This document shows, piece by piece, positions 1 through 6,505 of a stretch of 7,376 bases of DNA; position 1 is the first letter of the stretch, and the number at the start of each line of letters is the position of its first letter. The notes under the pieces were generated by a model, which was not told the origin of the DNA, searched no databases, and saw only the letters and a list, made by a program, of their open reading frames with translations. Source of the DNA: Lentisphaeria bacterium UBA1776 (GTDB lineage Bacteria; Verrucomicrobiota; Lentisphaeria; Victivallales; Victivallaceae). Both the position numbers and the translations under genes were made by a program. The DNA is taken from assembly GCA_002314605.1 (NCBI GenBank), contig DCGO01000063.1, positions 1-7,376 on the forward strand, read 5' to 3'.

Positions 1-47
1 AAGACCTGCTGAAGGCCAACCGCAAGTATCTCCCGCAGTTCAAATAA
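1..47 (+). CDS. C-terminal end of an upstream gene (partial)
   Basis: The frame beginning at base 3 reads DLLKANRKYLPQFK and then a TAA stop at 45-47. The tail is rich in Lys, Arg and aromatic residues, as expected for the soluble C-terminus of a real protein. The other two forward frames give an early stop or an unlikely composition. Only 14 residues are visible, so no family can be named. The next start codon is 13 bases after the stop, which suggests that this gene belongs to the same operon as the small membrane protein and the esterase. Confidence 0.55.
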   Translation, partial: DLLKANRKYLPQFK

Positions 48-60
48 ACGGGAAAACAGG

Positions 61-265
61 ATGAAAAAGGTCCTTCCTGTCATGGTCGCCGCCGCCGGAC
101 ACGGTCTGTGCCATGTTTTCCCTTTTGGGCAGCGGAGAAAAGAAACAGGAAGCTGATGCTGGAGAATACATGTTCAATCCCCTCCGTCAGGCGCGGCAGT
201 ATGAATTTCTGCCGGAGGCGCTGGGGCAGGATAAAAAGGAGGATCTGAAAGATGCCAGGCACTGA
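61..265 (+). pseudogene. Small single-pass membrane protein, frameshifted
   Basis: An ATG at 61 opens a frame starting MKKVLPVMVAAAG, a typical positive-then-hydrophobic N-terminus, but this frame stops at 154-156. From about base 101 the +1 frame continues well: TVCAMFSLLGSGEKKQ, then a hydrophilic, charged tail ending DLKDARH with a stop at 263-265. Dropping one base near C100 joins the two into a 67-residue protein with one hydrophobic segment of about 20 residues (about residues 4-23) and a charged C-terminal tail. The intact fragment 113-265 (50 residues) has its own ATG but no ribosome binding site before it, so an independent gene there is less likely. The end overlaps the esterase start by 14 bases, suggesting translational coupling. 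I do not recognise the family. The break may be a real mutation or a sequencing error. Confidence 0.5.
236..242 (+). promoter_or_regulatory. Ribosome binding site of the esterase gene
   Basis: AAGGAGG lies 9 bases before the ATG at 252. It fixes the start there, because an in-frame stop (TGA, 246-248) sits just upstream and rules out a longer N-terminus. The site lies inside the 3' end of the preceding small gene. Confidence 0.75.
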
Positions 266-3200
266 AATTCTGCCGGTGAAAATTTTGATCGGATGTGACA
301 AGCCGGATGCGCTGTATCTCCCCGGAGAGACGACCGAATTCCGGATCAATGTTCTGCAGGGGGAAACCCCGGTTTCCTCCGGGGAACTTCGGGTCATCAC
401 CCAGCAGGACGGGGGACCCTTCAACTCCGCCGCCGGACATTTTGACCTGTCAAAGGGAAATCCCGTTGCGGTGACAGCTTCTGCGGAGGAACCGTGTTTT
501 CTCCTGTGTCAGGCCGAGTTCAACGGGGTCCGTGCTCTGTCGCAGGTGTGGTACCGGACGGAGGCACAGCAGAAGACCATCCGGGATCTGGGGCTTCTCC
601 CGGGGAATCCCCTGACAGCTCCCCTTCCGGCGGCATCGCAGGACCCGCCGGAACCGGCGGATTTCGATGCTTTCTGGGAACGCACCCTGCAGGCGGCCCG
701 GGCCCTTCCGGATGAAATGAAACTCGAGGAGCTTCCTGAATACACCGTGGAGGGCTGCCGCACTTTCCGTTTCTCCATGAATACCCTCAACGGCGAATCG
801 GTCCACGGTTTTCTCCGCCTCCCGGCGGGGGAGGGACCTTTTCCGGTGATCGCCATGTTTCCCGGCAAAGGGGCTCCCGCCGCCCGCCCGGCGGATTGGG
901 GCTGGGGGACATACGGGTGCATCTCCATCGAGTTCAGTGTCCATAAATTCCGCTCTCCGGATACCTGGGAAGCGTCTCTGGCTGCCCTCAGGGCATACGA
1001 GGCTGCCCACGGTGTTCCGGATTACTGGCTTATCGGCGAAGATTCTCCGGAAAAATTTCATTTTTATTCCGTGATCCCCGGCTTCTGCCGGGTCCTCGAC
1101 CATGTGACGGAAAAACTCCCCTGGGACCGCCGGCATCTGGTCCTTTCCGGCGGCAGTCAGGGGGGATGGATGAGCCTTGTCATGGGGGCACTGTACCGGG
1201 ACAAGGTGACGGCGCTTTACGCCGGAGTGCCGGCCTGCGGTCTGGCATCGGCGCTGCGTCCCGAAAGGGAGAGGAAGTTCCGGCCGTACTATGACGGAGA
1301 CTATTTTGCCAGGAGAGTGACGGCCCCGGCGCTGGTCGCCACCGGGCTCAACGACAGTTCCGTCGCCCGGCCGGATGTGATCTGCGGCATGTTTCCCACT
1401 CTGGGGAGCAATGTGAAGAAGCTGGAGGTGGACCGCGGGGAACACATGACCAATCCTCTGCGGGCGACCCGGGTCTTTGCATTCCTGATGCATCACCTCG
1501 GCGTTGCGGGCGGGGAGCCGGAAAAGATCCCGCCTTTTGACAATGAATTTCTTGCCTCCCGCGGAGGGATGCTCCGGAATTACTGCCGGAATCTCTCTGA
1601 AAAGTCCGACCGGAGGCGGGAGGCGCGTCTGGCGGAGATCCGGACGGCGGCGGATTTCGAGCTTTACCGCAAAGAGATCCGGGAGAAACTCCGCCGGTCC
1701 TTCGGGGCCTTTCCGAAGCCGGAAGCCATTGCCCCGCAGGTCACAGGGGAGTTTTCCACCGGGAAACTGAAGATCGAAAAGGTGATTTTCCAGAGCCGTC
1801 CCGGCTTCTATGTCACGGCGGATTTTTACCGGCCATCGGCGGCGGCGGGGAAACTCCCAGGGATACTCTTTCTCTGCGGCCACAGCGCGGAAGGAAAGGC
1901 CTGTCCGACCTACGTCCATGCGGCCCAGAGCCTTGCGCTACGGGGATTCGGCGTTCTGTCGGTAGATCCTTACGGGCAGGGGGAGCGGCGGGAATCCGGC
2001 GGGGGACCGGTGGCGGAACACAACTTCTTCGGTCTCCGGCTGGCCCTTCTCGGCGAATTTTTCGGCGCGTGGCGCCTCCACGATGCCCTGTGTGCTCTGG
2101 AGTACCTGAAATCCCGGCCGGAAATCGACGTTTCCCGGCTGGGGGTCACCGGGAGTTCGGGCGGCGGGACCCTGACCAGCTATGTGAACGCCTTTTCAGA
2201 TGACATTACCATGGCGGCGCCGGTCTGCTCCATCACCCGCATGGGGAGCAATCTCGACAATGAACTGCTTGCGGACTGCGAACAGAATCCCCCCTGTTTC
2301 CGGGCGCTGGATCTGGAGGAGGACGACCTTTTCCTTGTCCGGGCTCCCCGTCCGGTGATGTTCGGGGTGCAGAACAACGATTTCTTCGATCCCCGGGGCA
2401 CCCGGCTGGTTTTCGAGACCGTCCGGAAATTCTACGGACTTTCCGGCAATGCATCCAGTGTCTGCTTTTCGGAAGGGGAGGGGGAGCACGGGTATTCCCC
2501 CTTCCATCAGGAAGACGTGGGAAAATTCTTTGCCGGCATTGCCGGGGCCGAAGCCGCCGGGGATGACGGCGACATTGAAGTTTTGAGTGAGGAAGTGCTC
2601 AACTGCACCCCCTCCGGGAGGGTCCTGGATTTGCCCGGAGCCTCATCCGCCCTTCAGATGCTGGAGCAGCTTTACCGGGAAAAGGGGCCTGCGGAACCGC
2701 TCTCTTCCGGCCGCCTGGGCCTCGGGGAAATCAAAACCCCGGCTTACACCAAGGGGATCCAGCAGTATATTGCCCCGGTGAAGCTTTTCGCCAACCGCTT
2801 CAGTCTGCAGACGGAACCGGGGATCGAGGCGGTGCTGAAGAAATTGAGTTCGAAGGTGGAAAAAAACCTGCCCCGCATGGAGACGGCGGTTCTTTTCCTG
2901 CCGGAAGCGGACGGTCTGCGGGAAGTTGATCTGAAGGCGTTCCGGCTCGATCCGGAGAATTTCTATATTCTGGAACTCCGGGGCGTCGGCGAGACGCTGC
3001 CTGCCCGGCCGGAATCGGATGTGTACAGTCTATTCACCAGACTTTATGCGGCCTGTTCCCTGCTTTTCGGGGATGAGATCTTTCTCGGGCGGGTGCGGGA
3101 TCTTCTCTCCTGCCTCGCGCTTTTCAGGGAACTTGGGACTCGTGAGGTCACGGTGCTGGCGTCCGGAAAGATGCGCGATGTGGCCGCGGCGGCGCGTCCC

Positions 3201-3335
3201 TTCAGTCCGGTGAAGCTTCAGCTCCCCTTTGAGACGGAGGAAAATCCGTGGGTGAAATATTGGAAGGACCCCGGATCCGGACTGACGGAAAACGAGGTCG
3301 TATTCGGCGCAGTGTCGCCGGAAAGGAAGATTTGA
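252..3335 (+). CDS. Multi-module acetylxylan-esterase-like alpha/beta hydrolase
   Basis: This 1027-residue protein probably hydrolyses ester-linked acyl groups on carbohydrates. Residues 1-105 look like a beta-sandwich (DKPDALYLPGETTEF). Residues 135-417 resemble the CE7/AXE1 acetylxylan esterase family: FDAFWERTL entry motif, nucleophile elbow GGSQGG with Ser302, Asp368 in GLND, and His398 in GEHM. The CE7 RGQ motif is not visible. Residues 430-765 form a second hydrolase, closest by eye to the Abhydrolase_7-like/acetylxylan esterase group: DPYGQGER (572-579), GSSGGG with Ser636, a candidate Asp at 710 (or 713), and His746 in GEHGYS. A linker with CTPSGRV (785-791) leads to residues 850-1000. 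These resemble a third hydrolase fold (SLLFGDEIFLGRVRD), but the elbow position reads LASGKMRD with no GxSxG, so it is probably non-catalytic. Known CE7 enzymes are about 320 residues, so this is about three times that length. There is no signal peptide, which suggests a cytoplasmic enzyme. CapA follows after 3 bases. The esterase class is fairly sure; the substrate is not. Confidence 0.85.
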   Translation: MPGTEILPVKILIGCDKPDALYLPGETTEFRINVLQGETPVSSGELRVITQQDGGPFNSAAGHFDLSKGNPVAVTASAEEPCFLLCQAEFNGVRALSQVWYRTEAQQKTIRDLGLLPGNPLTAPLPAASQDPPEPADFDAFWERTLQAARALPDEMKLEELPEYTVEGCRTFRFSMNTLNGESVHGFLRLPAGEGPFPVIAMFPGKGAPAARPADWGWGTYGCISIEFSVHKFRSPDTWEASLAALRAYEAAHGVPDYWLIGEDSPEKFHFYSVIPGFCRVLDHVTEKLPWDRRHLVLSGGSQGGWMSLVMGALYRDKVTALYAGVPACGLASALRPERERKFRPYYDGDYFARRVTAPALVATGLNDSSVARPDVICGMFPTLGSNVKKLEVDRGEHMTNPLRATRVFAFLMHHLGVAGGEPEKIPPFDNEFLASRGGMLRNYCRNLSEKSDRRREARLAEIRTAADFELYRKEIREKLRRSFGAFPKPEAIAPQVTGEFSTGKLKIEKVIFQSRPGFYVTADFYRPSAAAGKLPGILFLCGHSAEGKACPTYVHAAQSLALRGFGVLSVDPYGQGERRESGGGPVAEHNFFGLRLALLGEFFGAWRLHDALCALEYLKSRPEIDVSRLGVTGSSGGGTLTSYVNAFSDDITMAAPVCSITRMGSNLDNELLADCEQNPPCFRALDLEEDDLFLVRAPRPVMFGVQNNDFFDPRGTRLVFETVRKFYGLSGNASSVCFSEGEGEHGYSPFHQEDVGKFFAGIAGAEAAGDDGDIEVLSEEVLNCTPSGRVLDLPGASSALQMLEQLYREKGPAEPLSSGRLGLGEIKTPAYTKGIQQYIAPVKLFANRFSLQTEPGIEAVLKKLSSKVEKNLPRMETAVLFLPEADGLREVDLKAFRLDPENFYILELRGVGETLPARPESDVYSLFTRLYAACSLLFGDEIFLGRVRDLLSCLALFRELGTREVTVLASGKMRDVAAAARPFSPVKLQLPFETEENPWVKYWKDPGSGLTENEVVFGAVSPERKI
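3323..3329 (+). promoter_or_regulatory. Ribosome binding site of the capA-like gene
   Basis: AAGGAAG lies 9 bases before the ATG at 3339, inside the last codons of the esterase gene. It favours this start over the in-frame Met codon at 3354. Confidence 0.65.
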
Positions 3336-3338
3336 GCC

Positions 3339-4559
3339 ATGCTTACGCACACAATGGAATGCCGGAAGCCGGAAGGAGACCTCTTCAGCGTGGTCATTTC
3401 CGGCGACATCTGTCCCCGGGAGGAAAACACCGCTGATGCCGCCGCCCGGGCGGAAGAGATCACCGGAAATGTGAAACCCTTTTTCGAGTCCGCCGATTTC
3501 CGGATCCTCCAGTGGGAGTGTGCGGTGACCTGTCAGGACACCCCCATTCCCAAGACCGGACCCAATCTCCGCTGCGGACCGGAAGCGCTCCGCCTGACAA
3601 CGGCGCTGAATACCGATGCGGTGCTTCTGGCCAACAACCACACGGGGGACTACGGGACTTTCGGGATCGCGGACACGCTCTCGGCCTTCCGGGCACTGAA
3701 TATCCGTACCGCCGGGATCGGCATGACCCCGGAAGAGGCGGAAAAACCTTTGATTTTCGGCGGAAAGGATGTCCGGATCGCGCTGGTGAATGCGGCGGAG
3801 CATGAGTTCGGTTTCGCCTATGGGGACCGCGCAGGGAGCAACGGACTGGATCCCATGCGGCTTGCAGGGCAGATCCGTGAGCTGAAACAGGAGGGTTTTC
3901 TGGCGGTGATCGCCCTCCACGGGGGGATCGAACACTATGGCTTTCCCGCTCCCCGGGAGCAGAAACTCTGCCGTTTTCTGGCGGATTGCGGAGCGGCGGC
4001 GGTGTTCTGTTGCCACTCTCATTGTCCGCAGGGGATCGAGTTCTGCAAGGGGGTGCCCATTGTCTATTCTCCGGGGAACTTCTATTTTCCCGGACGGCCG
4101 ACATCGCCTTCCTGCTGGTATCACGGGTATCTGCCGAAATTTTACTTTGACTGCAAAGGGGCCTGCAAAGTGGAGATCCTGCCCTTCTTCAACCGGAAAC
4201 AGGCGGTGGAACTTTTGAGCGAGGAGGAGATGCGGCTCTTTGAGGCGGAATTTGAAGAACTGAACGCCCCTCTCCACGATGCGGCACGATCGGCGGAACT
4301 GTACCGGGCGTGGTGTCTCCACAAGGGCATCCCGATCCTGTGCAACATGCCGCAGCGGAGCACTCCGGAAAACTGGCTGGATCCGGCAACGGTCCGTTCG
4401 TGGCTGGGGTTCCGGAATCAGCTGGTCAACGAGTCCCACTGTGATCTGGCGCGGACAAGCCTTCTTATGATCGAACGGGGAGAGGTCTGCTGTTCCGATG
4501 CCGCGTGGGACAAGATCGTGCGCCTCCAGAATCCCGTTTGGGTGAAGAAGGACGCCTGA
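3339..4559 (+). CDS. CapA family protein (PGA_cap metallophosphatase-like)
   Basis: This 406-residue protein matches the CapA/PGA_cap family, which has a calcineurin-like metallophosphatase fold and is named after a poly-gamma-glutamate capsule protein. Motifs appear in the family order: SGD (21-23), QWE (58-60), ANNHTGDYG (98-106), HGGIEHY (194-200), CHSHCPQG (225-232) and YSPGNFYF (243-250). The conserved Asn, His and Asp residues are those expected to bind metal. Two motifs are variants: HGG where HWG is usual, and HSH where HPH is usual. About 120 residues follow the core (281-406) as a mostly helical, Cys-containing extension. Classical CapA is membrane-anchored, but there is no signal peptide or membrane segment here, so a cytoplasmic role is likely. 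The gene sits between the esterase (3 bases) and the AraC regulator (2 bases), so it probably serves the same pathway rather than capsule synthesis. The reaction is unknown. Confidence 0.85.
   Translation: MLTHTMECRKPEGDLFSVVISGDICPREENTADAAARAEEITGNVKPFFESADFRILQWECAVTCQDTPIPKTGPNLRCGPEALRLTTALNTDAVLLANNHTGDYGTFGIADTLSAFRALNIRTAGIGMTPEEAEKPLIFGGKDVRIALVNAAEHEFGFAYGDRAGSNGLDPMRLAGQIRELKQEGFLAVIALHGGIEHYGFPAPREQKLCRFLADCGAAAVFCCHSHCPQGIEFCKGVPIVYSPGNFYFPGRPTSPSCWYHGYLPKFYFDCKGACKVEILPFFNRKQAVELLSEEEMRLFEAEFEELNAPLHDAARSAELYRAWCLHKGIPILCNMPQRSTPENWLDPATVRSWLGFRNQLVNESHCDLARTSLLMIERGEVCCSDAAWDKIVRLQNPVWVKKDA
4547..4552 (+). promoter_or_regulatory. Ribosome binding site of the AraC-type regulator
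   Basis: GAAGGA lies 9 bases before the ATG at 4562, within the end of the capA-like gene. It supports 4562 over the longer in-frame start at 4505, which would overlap capA by 55 bases and add a residue run with no cupin-like character. Confidence 0.6.
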
Positions 4560-4561
4560 GT

Positions 4562-5361
4562 ATGCCCTTTCTGTTTCAGCCGGAATTTGTGACCGGGTTC
4601 CGGATCATTGCCCACCGGAGTTACCCGGTGGGGTTCCAGATCCCCTGGCATCAGCACGGACCGCAGAACAGTTATGAACTGATCTATGTGGACAGCGGGC
4701 AGATCATTCTCGAGCTGAAAAAGGAGACCACCTTTTACCTCAATGCGGGCAACTGCTGCTTTATCCCGAGTTATACCGCTCACCAGTTGTCGAATCACCA
4801 CAACGCCCCGTCGGACTACCTCAATATCATGTTTTACGGGAATCTTCCGGAGGAGCTTCTTCTGCATCCCCGGCTGGTGAACCGCTACGGTCACCGGCTG
4901 GCCTCGAAACTCCGGGAAGAGAGCCGGGAGCAGCGGAAATTCTGGGAGCAGAACTGCTGCTGTCTCCTCACCCGTTTCATCATTGCCCTGCTCCGGGAGG
5001 AGAGCCGGGATTCCGCCCTTTCCCGGCCGGCATTTTTCGACAATTTCCAGAGCGACCGGGCGGAAAAGGTTTTCGATATCCTCTCCCGGGAATACCGGAC
5101 CATCACCTTTGACGAACTGGCCTCCCGGATGGATGTGAGCCGTTCCGAGCTGTATCTCATTTTCCGGAATGAACTGGGGGGGGGTTCCGGGAATTCATCG
5201 AGAACTGCCGTTTTGAACAGGCGGCGTATCTTTTGAAGCAGAGCGGCTTTTCCCTTGCGGAGATCGCCCAGGAAGTGGGGTGCAACAGTTCCACCTTTTT
5301 CCGCCTTTTCCGGCGGAAAACCGGCATGACGCCCAGCGAGTTTGCCCGGACCTTGAAGTAG
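4562..5361 (+). CDS. AraC family transcriptional regulator, frame broken in a G run
   Basis: This is a one-component sugar-type regulator. An N-terminal cupin sensor domain shows WHQHG (29-33), YEL (38-40), then AGNCCFIPSYTAHQL (62-76), the usual ligand-pocket His and Glu positions. The first helix-turn-helix is at about 181-206 (ITFDELASRMDVSRSELYLIF). The frame opened at 4562 then goes wrong at nine Gs (5176-5184) and stops at 5236 after 225 residues with an un-AraC-like tail (SSRTAVLNRRRIF). From 5185 the next frame gives FREFIENCRFEQAAYLL and then the second helix-turn-helix, SLAEIAQEVGCNSSTFFRLF, with the family ending RKTGMTPSEFA and a TAG at 5359-5361. One more G would give a normal 266-residue AraC protein with the usual Gly-x-x-Phe spacing. 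As written, the product lacks half of its DNA-binding domain. It lies 2 bases after capA and probably controls this operon or the promoter at 5490. Confidence 0.85.
5176..5184 (+). repeat. Poly-G tract (nine Gs) at the AraC frameshift
   Basis: A run of nine consecutive Gs sits between the two helix-turn-helix motifs, exactly where the AraC reading frame changes. Ten Gs, or seven, would restore one continuous frame. Ten keeps the normal family spacing. Runs like this slip during replication and are also commonly misread in assemblies. Confidence 0.9.
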
Positions 5362-5394
5362 GATAACTTACAACGCGGCATTTCCCGCTCCCGC

Positions 5395-5455
5395 CCGGCA
5401 GGTCCGGCAACTCCCTGCTGCCGGAGTCTTTCGGCGGCATGGTTCCCGGTTTTTT
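5395..5455 (+). terminator. Possible weak terminator or palindromic region after araC
   Basis: Several overlapping GC-rich stems are possible: CCGGCAG (5395-5401) with CTGCCGG (5418-5424), CCGGCA (5404-5409) with TGCCGG (5419-5424), or TGCCG (5419-5423) with CGGCA (5435-5439). A run of six Ts follows at 5450-5455, but it does not directly abut any of the best stems. Its place between a stop codon and a strong new promoter suits a terminator; the form is imperfect. Confidence 0.35.
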
Positions 5456-5463
5456 GGATTTTT

Positions 5464-5477
5464 TGCAAACGATTTTA
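5464..5477 (+). promoter_or_regulatory. Candidate LacI/CcpA-type operator
   Basis: TGCAAACGATTTTA is centred on CG and follows the general LacI-family pattern TGnAAnCGnTnnCA, except for the last C (T here). It ends 12 bases before the -35 box of the promoter at 5490, a sensible place for a regulator. The two halves match at only 4 of 7 positions, so this is tentative. Confidence 0.3.
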
Positions 5478-5489
5478 AGGAATATGATA

Positions 5490-5518
5490 TTGACTTTCCG
5501 GGAAAAATTTGCTATATT
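5490..5518 (+). promoter_or_regulatory. Sigma-70-type promoter for the PIG-L gene
   Basis: TTGACT (5490-5495) and TATATT (5513-5518) are separated by exactly 17 bases and lie in an AT-rich stretch that stands out against the GC-rich surroundings. Transcription would start near 5525, giving a leader of about 45 bases before the ATG at 5570. It is the only convincing promoter in the window and marks the start of the second transcription unit. Confidence 0.75.
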
Positions 5519-5557
5519 ATAGTTCAGACTGAAGATTGTGGATTTCTATGTCATTTC

Positions 5558-5562
5558 GGGAG
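5558..5562 (+). promoter_or_regulatory. Ribosome binding site of the PIG-L gene
   Basis: GGGAG lies 7 bases before the ATG at 5570, supporting that start. Confidence 0.6.
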
Positions 5563-5569
5563 TTGTACG

Positions 5570-6412
5570 ATGAAGAAGAGTATTCTTGCGGTGATCGCCC
5601 ATGCGGATGATATGGAGCAGAGCATCGGGGGGACCTGCCTCAAATATCTGGCTCAGGGGTATGAGTTCAAAGTGGTCTATACCACCAACAACATGTCCGG
5701 AGATTTCGCTTATCTGGACGAAAACGGGAAGATCTGCTCCCGCTCCATCCAGCCGGAAGATGAGATGAAAGTCCGGAAATCGGAGGCCGCCAAAGCCGCC
5801 GCCATTTTCGGGACCGTGCCGGTCCATCTGGATTTCGCCCAGCGGCACTACACTTCGCCGGAGGGGAAAAAGATCAACATCAACTACGGTGTGCCTCCGC
5901 TGCCCCTGATGAAGCCGGGGCACCCCTCCATCGTCACCGCCCACGAGGAGCCGGAAGCGGTGAAACTTCTGACGGACATCATCCTGGACTTCGATCCCGA
6001 GGTCATCATCACCCGGGGGATGGCGGACACCAATATCGAGCATGTCTGCACCGCGCTTTTTGCCATGAAGGCCCGGCAGAACGCCATGAAGCAGGGCTAT
6101 GACGGGACTTTTCTGATGAGCCGTGGCGTGGGGCTGAACATTCCGGAAGCCTACTACCGGTACGATACTTTTGTGGACACCAGCGGGCTGATGCAGAAGA
6201 AACTGGACGCTCTCCGCTGTCACGCCAGTCAGAAACCCGCCCCCGAACGGCTGGACCTGAAGGATTACATGGAAGGCGCCCGGTGCGGGGTGGAGACGGC
6301 GGAGCCGTTTATCTTTGGCGGTATCGGCAGCTGGCGGGTGGGGCCCTTCACCACGGAGATCTTCCGGAATCACCGGTACTGCAGGGAACACTATGCTCAG
6401 ATGTTCTTCTGA
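5570..6412 (+). CDS. PIG-L family deacetylase
   Basis: This 280-residue protein belongs to the PIG-L/LmbE family of zinc-dependent N-deacetylases, which remove acetyl groups from GlcNAc-containing substrates (for example in MshB and BshB). The first motif is AHADDMEQSIGG at residues 10-21. His11 and Asp14 match the zinc ligands and Asp13 the general base; Pro of the usual AHPDD is Ala here, and the DDxE pattern fits the HPDDxE branch. VRKSEAAKAAAIFG (68-81) matches the family's R..E..A helix. His158 in TNIEH is the probable third zinc ligand, and His218 is a candidate for the late conserved His. No signal peptide is present, so it is cytoplasmic. The length is normal for the family. It has its own strong promoter, and the prepilin-like gene lies 93 bases downstream. 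The substrate is unknown: an amino sugar fits the esterase and CapA genes nearby, but related proteins also act on thiol-cofactor precursors. Confidence 0.88.
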   Translation: MKKSILAVIAHADDMEQSIGGTCLKYLAQGYEFKVVYTTNNMSGDFAYLDENGKICSRSIQPEDEMKVRKSEAAKAAAIFGTVPVHLDFAQRHYTSPEGKKININYGVPPLPLMKPGHPSIVTAHEEPEAVKLLTDIILDFDPEVIITRGMADTNIEHVCTALFAMKARQNAMKQGYDGTFLMSRGVGLNIPEAYYRYDTFVDTSGLMQKKLDALRCHASQKPAPERLDLKDYMEGARCGVETAEPFIFGGIGSWRVGPFTTEIFRNHRYCREHYAQMFF

Positions 6413-6430
6413 GAAATTTTTGGAAAAGAG

Positions 6431-6446
6431 GACCGGCGGACCGGCG
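6431..6446 (+). repeat. Tandem 8-base repeat
   Basis: GACCGGCG occurs twice in direct succession in the gap between the PIG-L and prepilin-like genes. The gap (6413-6505) holds no convincing promoter or terminator, so the two genes are probably cotranscribed. Two copies of a GC-rich octamer may mean nothing. Confidence 0.5.
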
Positions 6447-6492
6447 CGAGGTTCCCAGGTCGAAGAATGACGGATTGACAGAATCATATCGC

Positions 6493-6499
6493 AAGGAAG
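6493..6499 (+). promoter_or_regulatory. Ribosome binding site of the prepilin-like gene
   Basis: AAGGAAG lies 6 bases before the ATG at 6506. It directly abuts the alternative TTG start at 6500, which therefore has no room for initiation. This decides the start at 6506. Confidence 0.7.
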
Positions 6500-6505
6500 T
6501 TGAAA

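Noticed and set aside
450..1919. Long minus-strand open frame (489 residues) opposite the esterase
   Set aside because: It mirrors the GC-rich codon bias of the esterase gene. The product is rich in Arg, Pro and Gly, has no recognisable motifs, and lies opposite clear catalytic motifs.
3030..4439. Long minus-strand open frame (469 residues) opposite the esterase end and the capA-like gene
   Set aside because: It crosses two well-supported plus-strand genes, and its composition is that of an antisense shadow.
5375..5388. GCGG/CCGC short hairpin just after the AraC stop as a terminator
   Set aside because: The stem has only four base pairs and no T run follows it.
5548..5610. Short leader open frame (MSFRELYDEEEYSCGDRPCG) before and overlapping the PIG-L start
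   Set aside because: It has no ribosome binding site of its own, and most of it is simply the PIG-L start read in another frame.
6475..6480. TTGACA upstream of the prepilin-like gene as a -35 box
   Set aside because: No -10-like hexamer occurs at 16-18 bases, and the spot where it should lie is taken by the ribosome binding site and start codon.
6500..6502. TTG as start of the prepilin-like gene
   Set aside because: The ribosome binding site ends at 6499, leaving no spacing. The ATG at 6506 has a normal 6-base gap.
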